Positions 7,353 through 11,005 of a stretch of 11,005 nt of DNA are shown here, in pieces (position 1 is the first letter of the stretch; each line of letters begins with the position of its first letter). The notes beneath the pieces were generated by a model. It had not been told where the DNA came from and searched no databases. It worked only from the letters and a program-made list of their open reading frames with translations. The stretch covers positions 1 through 11,005 of the forward strand of contig DLQV01000277.1 in NCBI GenBank assembly GCA_002474415.1, given 5' to 3'. This DNA comes from Lachnospiraceae bacterium UBA7598 (GTDB taxonomy: Bacteria; Bacillota; Clostridia; Lachnospirales; Lachnospiraceae). The position numbers and the translations under genes were made by a program.

Positions 7353-7381
7353 ATGATACCACATTTTCCGCATAAAATCAA
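7353..7381 (-). promoter_or_regulatory. Sigma-A promoter of the thl-crt-hbd-bcd-etfBA operon
   Basis: On the minus strand TTGATT (7381-7376) is followed after exactly 17 nt by TATCAT (7358-7353). TGG immediately before the -10 forms an extended -10 element. The predicted start is near 7346, inside the Rex-like operator, leaving a leader of about 55 nt before thl. No other good promoter was seen between this point and etfA. Confidence 0.8.
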
Positions 7382-7418
7382 TGAAAACCTACGTTGTTCA
7401 TAAAAAATTCTTCGTTTA

Positions 7419-7447
7419 TTGCAACAAGCTCTGTTTCATGGTATATT
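7419..7447 (+). promoter_or_regulatory. Sigma-A promoter of the HD-GYP-like gene
   Basis: TTGCAA (7419-7424), a 17-nt spacer and TATATT (7442-7447), with TGG directly before it as an extended -10. It is divergent from the thl promoter; the two -35 elements are 37 nt apart. The leader to the ATG at 7501 would be about 47 nt. Confidence 0.7.
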
Positions 7448-7459
7448 TAAGGTATATTT
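7440..7459 (+). repeat. Direct repeat GGTATATTT over the -10 region
   Basis: GGTATATTT occurs at 7440-7448 and again at 7451-7459, an 11-bp period or about one helical turn. The first copy contains the predicted -10 hexamer. It may be a duplicated -10 element or a binding site for a regulator; nothing in the sequence decides between them. Confidence 0.5.
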
Positions 7460-7500
7460 TATGTAATGCTGAGGGGACTTTCAACGGGGGATCACGTAAT

Positions 7501-8667
7501 ATGAAATTTGTCAGAACAGAAGACTTAAAGGCAGGCATGCGGCTTGCCAAACCAATTTACAATAAAAAAGGTGTATTGCTTTATGAACGCAATTCCGCAC
7601 TCACCGCACCGGGAATTGCCAGTGCTAAGAATTTCGGTCTGATCGGTGTCTATATTCTCGAACCGGCCGAGCCTCTTCCTCCGCTTTCCCGTGAAGATCT
7701 TGAATTTGAGCAGTTACAGACCGTATATATTTTCCGGCTCCGGGAAATCTTAAACTGCATTACAGAACGCAGAAAGCTCGAAAAATACCCTGTATTTCTG
7801 GAAGATATTCTTTCACACTACGGTTCTTTGAAGCATCGTGTAAATTTCAACCAGAATCTGCGCAGCAGTGAAGATTTTATGTACAAGCATGCGATCAGCA
7901 CTGCAATACTTGTAACCATGATGGGGGCTCATCTGCGATTGCCGAAAGAAAAGCTACGCATACTCACCACCGCAGCACTTCTTTATGACTGTGGATACCG
8001 GAATGTTCCGCGGAATATCATTGAAAAGGGAATGAATGACCTGTCCGCATCCGATCAGGATGTCATTCAGCTTTCTCTGGAAAAAGGGCTCGTTCCACTT
8101 TCCATGTATCGGGATGATTTCGACTTTTTCTCACGCGCACTGGCGTTGATGCAGACCTATGTGTACGAAGACCATCCGGAAAAACTTGCAACTGCTCCGG
8201 ATCAGGAATTGCAGGAAATGGCATCCATTCTGCGCATTGCCGACTGGTTTGATCAGATGACAGCCATGAGCAGCGGACACGAACCCCTTTCGGAAATCGC
8301 CGCCATGCAGTATTTCAAAAAATATCCAAAGAAGTTTCTTCCGGTGCTTGTCACAGCACTTGCAGAGTGCATCCATATTATCCCACAGGCCGCCAGCGTT
8401 GATCTTTCTACAGGTGACAAGGGAATTGTTCTCGTAGAAAACACTCATGATTTCATGCGCCCGGTTGTCCTGCGGCTTTCGGATAATCAGATCTATGATC
8501 TGAGTGACAAAAATGTTTACCAGAAAATGCAGGTAACCGATATTATGAAAACCATGGATAACCGTGTTGCCATGGATGAAGAAACTTTAAAGCAATTTGT
8601 ACCAGATGAAAAACTCAAAAAATTAACGCAGGAATTCCGCAGGAAACTTGCCGTTGGAAAAAAATAG
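7501..8667 (+). CDS. Degenerate HD-GYP-like domain protein
   Basis: The 388-residue cytoplasmic protein resembles bacterial HD-GYP proteins, which normally hydrolyse cyclic-di-GMP. Residues 1-55 (MKFVRTEDLKAGMRLAKPIY...) match the small N-terminal domain found ahead of many HD-GYP domains. The HD core is at about 128-255: KHAISTAI keeps the first His (His130), but the HD pair reads Tyr162-Asp163 (LLYDCGY), and the HHE...GYP segment is absent. The later element RIADWFDQMTA (245-255) and the C-terminal segment LSTGDKGIVLVEN (302-314), with PVVLRL, are retained. With metal ligands missing it is probably not an active phosphodiesterase; a binding or scaffold role is an inference. The frame extends upstream to 7381, but that part overlaps the promoters; ATG 7501 follows GGGGG by 10 nt. 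It is a single-gene unit with its own promoter and terminator. Confidence 0.78.
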   Translation: MKFVRTEDLKAGMRLAKPIYNKKGVLLYERNSALTAPGIASAKNFGLIGVYILEPAEPLPPLSREDLEFEQLQTVYIFRLREILNCITERRKLEKYPVFLEDILSHYGSLKHRVNFNQNLRSSEDFMYKHAISTAILVTMMGAHLRLPKEKLRILTTAALLYDCGYRNVPRNIIEKGMNDLSASDQDVIQLSLEKGLVPLSMYRDDFDFFSRALALMQTYVYEDHPEKLATAPDQELQEMASILRIADWFDQMTAMSSGHEPLSEIAAMQYFKKYPKKFLPVLVTALAECIHIIPQAASVDLSTGDKGIVLVENTHDFMRPVVLRLSDNQIYDLSDKNVYQKMQVTDIMKTMDNRVAMDEETLKQFVPDEKLKKLTQEFRRKLAVGKK

Positions 8668-8686
8668 CATAACAGTAATATCCTTT

Positions 8687-8720
8687 CCCCATGATTCAAT
8701 CATGGGGATTTTTTTATTTT
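8687..8720 (+). terminator. Intrinsic terminator after the HD-GYP-like gene
   Basis: A perfect 9-bp stem, CCCCATGAT-TCA-ATCATGGGG (8687-8707), is followed by ATTTTTTTATTTT. It starts 19 nt after the stop codon and ends just before the padR promoter, separating the two units. Confidence 0.92.
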
Positions 8721-8724
8721 CCCC

Positions 8725-8753
8725 TTGACGCTTTCTCCCCACTCTGTTATATT
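8725..8753 (+). promoter_or_regulatory. Sigma-A promoter of the PadR operon
   Basis: TTGACG (8725-8730), 17-nt spacer, TATATT (8748-8753): the best -35/-10 pair in the window. The predicted start is near 8760, about 13 nt before the first operator half-site. Confidence 0.82.
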
Positions 8754-8772
8754 TACTTCATCAGACGTAGTA

Positions 8773-8810
8773 TATCTGTCGTAGCAACGACAGACGAAAT
8801 ACGACAGATA
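8773..8810. promoter_or_regulatory. Putative PadR operator with three half-sites
   Basis: TATCTGTCGTA (8773-8783) and TACGACAGATA (8800-8810) form a perfect 11-bp inverted repeat. A third half-site, ACGACAG (8787-8793), lies between them, making a tighter 7-4-7 palindrome with the first and a direct repeat with the last (14-nt spacing). The array lies between the promoter and the padR ribosome binding site, so the encoded PadR probably represses its own operon here. The bound protein is inferred. Confidence 0.75.
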
Positions 8811-8828
8811 AAGTAAGGAGGAATGCAT

Positions 8829-9182
8829 ATGGCAATCAGCAGTGATGTTATCCGTGGTTACAATGACACCATGATTCTTTATCTTCTGCTCGATCAGCCA
8901 TCCTATGGTTATGAAATCTCCAAGCAGATCAAAACGCTCTCCCATGAGAAATATATTATCAAGGAGACTACGCTCTACTCTGCTTTTACGCGTATGGAGA
9001 GAAATGGCTATATCACATCTTTTCAGGATCAGAACACCGCAACCGGCAAACGCCGTACCTACTATCGGATCACCGACAAAGGGCGTGCTTACTATCAGGA
9101 AAAATGTGAGGAATGGCTGCTTACGCAGGAAGTTGTGGAACAGTTTATCAGGAAAGGGGAAACGGAAAATGGAAGCTATTAG
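8829..9182 (+). CDS. PadR-family transcriptional regulator
   Basis: This 117-residue protein is a winged-helix regulator of the PadR family. The family signature is visible near the N-terminus: MILYLLLDQPSYGYEISKQI (15-34). It is followed by the recognition-helix region ETTLYSAFTRMERNGYI and the wing KRRTYYRITDKGRAYY. The C-terminal helix is short, as in the small PadR-s2 type. The ATG at 8829 is preferred to one at 8823, because GGAGG ends 7 nt before the former but only 1 nt before the latter. The gene overlaps the next by 14 nt, implying coupled translation. It probably binds the three-half-site operator upstream and represses itself with the two membrane-protein genes. The family is certain; the inducing signal is unknown. 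Confidence 0.93.
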   Translation: MAISSDVIRGYNDTMILYLLLDQPSYGYEISKQIKTLSHEKYIIKETTLYSAFTRMERNGYITSFQDQNTATGKRRTYYRITDKGRAYYQEKCEEWLLTQEVVEQFIRKGETENGSY

Positions 9183-10176
9183 AAATTATCTGGAAACTAT
9201 GTTTTTAAATCTTCCAAACACACCAGAGGTATACAAAGCCAAAAATGAACTCTGGCAGATGATGGAGGACAAATACACTGAATTAAAAAATGAGGGAAAA
9301 TCGGAAAATGAAGCGGTTGGTACCGTCATCGCAGAATTTGGAAATCTTGACGAACTTGCAGAAGATCTTGGGATCAAACAGTTTGTTCACCAGCCGCAGC
9401 AGGCACAGACTCCCAATGCTGTATCGCTCTCTATGGAAGATGCCAGACAGTTTCTGCGGGAACATTCCCGTCATTCCTACTTTGTGGCACTAAGTGTATT
9501 TTTGTTTATCCTTTCGGCCTGCTGTCCTATCTTTTTTGGGGTTGCTGCGGATACTTCGATGCGCAACAGTGATGTACTCGATGCGTCCGGTGTTATACTG
9601 ATGTTTCTTTTCATTGCCATCGGCGTCGGCATGCTCGTCTACTCTAATGTCCGCATGGGACGCTGGAAACAGTTAGAACAAGGAAATTTTGTTACCGATT
9701 TTGCCACAACCGAATATATCCAACGCGAGATGGAACATTACAAGAGCACACATGCACTGCTTCTGACGATCGGTATCATGCTGTGTATCTTAAGTGTTGT
9801 TCCGCCGATCCTTCTGGATGCCGTATCCAGCTTCGCCACAGACATACTGGAAGACTGTTCCGGTGGATTTGTATTGATCATTGTTGCGATCGGTGTTTTT
9901 CTGATTGTGAGCAGTTCCATGCGCATGGGCGGATATCGCACACTGCTTCATCTGAACAATCAAAATACCGTAGGCGGAAATTATGTACCGGACCAGCAGA
10001 ATTGCCGACAGTACAGCAATCCTGCACTTGCTGCAGTCATGTCTGTCTACTGGCCAACCGTCACCTGCTTTTACCTGATCTGGAGTTTTCTCTCCTTTGA
10101 CTGGTGGATTACCTGGATCATCTGGCCAATAGCCGCAATTATCGAAGCTCTGATCAAAAATCTGTTTAAAAATTAG
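9169..10176 (+). CDS. Six-helix membrane protein with HAAS/DUF1700-like N-terminus
   Basis: The protein has 335 residues. Residues 1-70 are soluble and helical (LETMFLNLPN..., then EAVGTVIAEFGNLDELAEDLG), resembling the HAAS (DUF1700) or permease-prefix module that commonly follows PadR genes. Residues 71-103 are a polar linker. Six hydrophobic segments follow, at about 104-127, 141-160, 196-219, 233-250, 286-309 and 312-333. Segments 1-2 and 3-4 are related: FILSACCPI matches CILSVVPPI, and AIGVGMLVYSNVRMGRW matches AIGVFLIVSSSMRMGGY, so a two-helix unit was duplicated. The start at 9169 lies inside padR and has AAAGGGG about 9 nt upstream. The 12-nt gap to the next gene suggests one transcript. 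A role in membrane signalling under PadR control is inferred; no transporter or enzyme motif is visible. Confidence 0.8.
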   Translation: MEAIRNYLETMFLNLPNTPEVYKAKNELWQMMEDKYTELKNEGKSENEAVGTVIAEFGNLDELAEDLGIKQFVHQPQQAQTPNAVSLSMEDARQFLREHSRHSYFVALSVFLFILSACCPIFFGVAADTSMRNSDVLDASGVILMFLFIAIGVGMLVYSNVRMGRWKQLEQGNFVTDFATTEYIQREMEHYKSTHALLLTIGIMLCILSVVPPILLDAVSSFATDILEDCSGGFVLIIVAIGVFLIVSSSMRMGGYRTLLHLNNQNTVGGNYVPDQQNCRQYSNPALAAVMSVYWPTVTCFYLIWSFLSFDWWITWIIWPIAAIIEALIKNLFKN

Positions 10177-10188
10177 AGGAGAACAACC

Positions 10189-11004
10189 ATGAAACGAAAT
10201 GTTTATTTAGTCCTTATCACCATCATCACGGTCATCTGTATCATCGCCGGCACAGGTTATCATCTGGTGCGTTTTGGTCTGTCCGTGGCGGAAAATCTGC
10301 CGTCCCTTGGAGCATTTATAAACGCGGTATCTGACCGGAGCGACGATGAAAATAACAGCAATCATACAAAGAACGGAAACCAGAACGCTGTTTCTTCTGT
10401 GCAGACCACACTGGATGCTTTCACCTCAATTTCGGCAGATATGAGTGTTGTCGATTTAACTATTAAATCCGGTGATACATTTTCCATTGCATATAAGACC
10501 AGCAAAAAACTTGTACCTGCATACAAAGTAGAAAACAACTGCCTGTCCATTACCCAGCATTCCATAATCCACAATGTAATCGGCGGCAAAAAATGCTCGG
10601 TAACCGTCACCGTTGCAGATGCATTAACCAATGTAAAACTCCAGACAAATGTAGGAGATGTCGATCTCTCCGGTCTGACCATTCAAACACTTGATCTTGG
10701 TGCCGACGTCGGGGATATTGACCTGAAGAACTGCTCTTTGGGAACTTCCACACTTGAAGCAGACGTAGGAGATATCGATTTGAAAAATAATACCTTCCAA
10801 TCCATGGACATTTCCAATAACGTAGGCGATGTAAGTGTGGTCTCCCAGAAAACCCTGTCCGACTGCAACATTGATCTTAATACCAGTATCGGGGATGTCA
10901 CCGTAAACGGAAAAAGCTGTCATCGCAGTTACTCCCACGATGGAAAAGCAACACATTCCCTGACAATCTCCAATGATACCGGCGATATCGACTTAAAATA
11001 CTAA
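10189..11004 (+). CDS. Membrane-anchored DUF4097 repeat protein (putative adhesin-like)
   Basis: This 271-residue protein has a hydrophobic N-terminal segment (about 5-21, VYLVLITIITVICIIAG) that should anchor it in the membrane with the rest outside. A low-complexity polar linker rich in Asn, Ser and Asp covers about 48-70. From residue 78 the protein is beta-rich. It contains six Gly-Asp turns at 156, 175, 194, 213, 235 and 265, the first four exactly 19 residues apart (VGDVDL, VGDIDL, VGDIDL, VGDVSV). This matches DUF4097, a beta-solenoid-like domain often labelled putative adhesin. GAGGAG lies 7 nt before the ATG. The stop at 11002-11004 is just inside the window, so the gene is complete. 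It is third in the PadR operon. Its molecular function is not known; an envelope-sensing or structural role is inferred from context. Confidence 0.85.
   Translation: MKRNVYLVLITIITVICIIAGTGYHLVRFGLSVAENLPSLGAFINAVSDRSDDENNSNHTKNGNQNAVSSVQTTLDAFTSISADMSVVDLTIKSGDTFSIAYKTSKKLVPAYKVENNCLSITQHSIIHNVIGGKKCSVTVTVADALTNVKLQTNVGDVDLSGLTIQTLDLGADVGDIDLKNCSLGTSTLEADVGDIDLKNNTFQSMDISNNVGDVSVVSQKTLSDCNIDLNTSIGDVTVNGKSCHRSYSHDGKATHSLTISNDTGDIDLKY
10645..10872 (+). repeat. Four 57-bp (19-residue) units in the DUF4097 gene
   Basis: Residues 153-171, 172-190, 191-209 and 210-228 form in-frame units, each with a [ND]VGD[VI] turn in positions 2-5. Units 2 and 3 share the protein sequence ADVGDIDLKN exactly, but differ at the DNA level in third codon positions. 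They are therefore old, selected protein repeats and not a recent DNA duplication. Confidence 0.8.
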
Positions 11005-11005
11005 A

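Noticed and set aside
7381..7500. 40-residue N-terminal extension of the HD-GYP-like protein
   Set aside because: The upstream ATG overlaps the thl -35 element and precedes the gene's own promoter, has no ribosome binding site, and the normal family N-terminus begins at 7501.
8700..8945. Minus-strand frame opposite the padR promoter and start
   Set aside because: It covers the promoter, operator and PadR N-terminus on the other strand, and shows no recognisable protein features.
8905..9168. N-terminal extension of the six-helix membrane protein within padR
   Set aside because: The frame is open, but the sequence is basic and without features, it runs inside padR, and the start at 9169 has a ribosome binding site.
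1..11005. Mobile element, CRISPR array, tRNA or rRNA
   Set aside because: I looked for transposase or integrase frames, regular short repeats with spacers, and tRNA or rRNA signatures, and saw none. All repeats found are operators, terminators or in-frame protein repeats.

Overview
The window looks like chromosome of an anaerobic Firmicute of the Lachnospiraceae, most likely close to Roseburia or Agathobacter (Eubacterium) rectalis. The evidence is an intact six-gene acetyl-CoA-to-butyryl-CoA operon in the order thl-crt-hbd-bcd-etfB-etfA, strong AGGAG-type ribosome binding sites, moderate GC content, and flanking genes typical of that family (ECF sigma factor with a DUF4367 partner, PadR with DUF4097). 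The genus is inferred from gene order and protein resemblance recalled from memory; no database search was run.

Layout. (1) Positions 1-1115, minus strand: an ECF sigma factor, with a candidate self-type promoter, overlaps by 4 nt a membrane protein that resembles a DUF4367 anti-sigma factor and runs off the left edge. (2) Positions 1125-1215: the end of the butyrate operon, with two tandem intrinsic terminators after a small hairpin. (3) Positions 1219-7290, minus strand: etfA, etfB, bcd, hbd, crt and thl, read from thl to etfA. A 12-bp hairpin without a U-tract lies between hbd and bcd. (4) Positions 7291-7500: a divergent regulatory region. It holds a good sigma-A promoter for thl with a near-consensus Rex operator at its start site, and an extended -10 promoter for the gene on the other side. 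(5) Positions 7501-8720, plus strand: a single gene for a degenerate HD-GYP-like protein, closed by a clear terminator. (6) Positions 8725-11004, plus strand: a promoter, an operator with three half-sites, and a three-gene operon encoding a PadR regulator, a six-helix membrane protein with a HAAS/DUF1700-like N-terminus, and a membrane-anchored DUF4097 repeat protein.

How the parts work together. Thl, Crt, Hbd and Bcd condense two acetyl-CoA and reduce the product to butyryl-CoA. Bcd with EtfAB is expected to couple crotonyl-CoA reduction to ferredoxin reduction by electron bifurcation. The Rex site suggests that the whole operon responds to the NADH/NAD+ ratio. The gene for the last step to butyrate (but, or ptb-buk) is not in the window. 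The sigma/anti-sigma pair and the PadR-HAAS-DUF4097 operon are separate sensory modules, probably responding to the cell envelope. I see no mobile element, CRISPR array, tRNA or rRNA. The butyrate operon is well known; the less described parts are the regulatory sites, the degenerate HD-GYP protein and the PadR-controlled operon.
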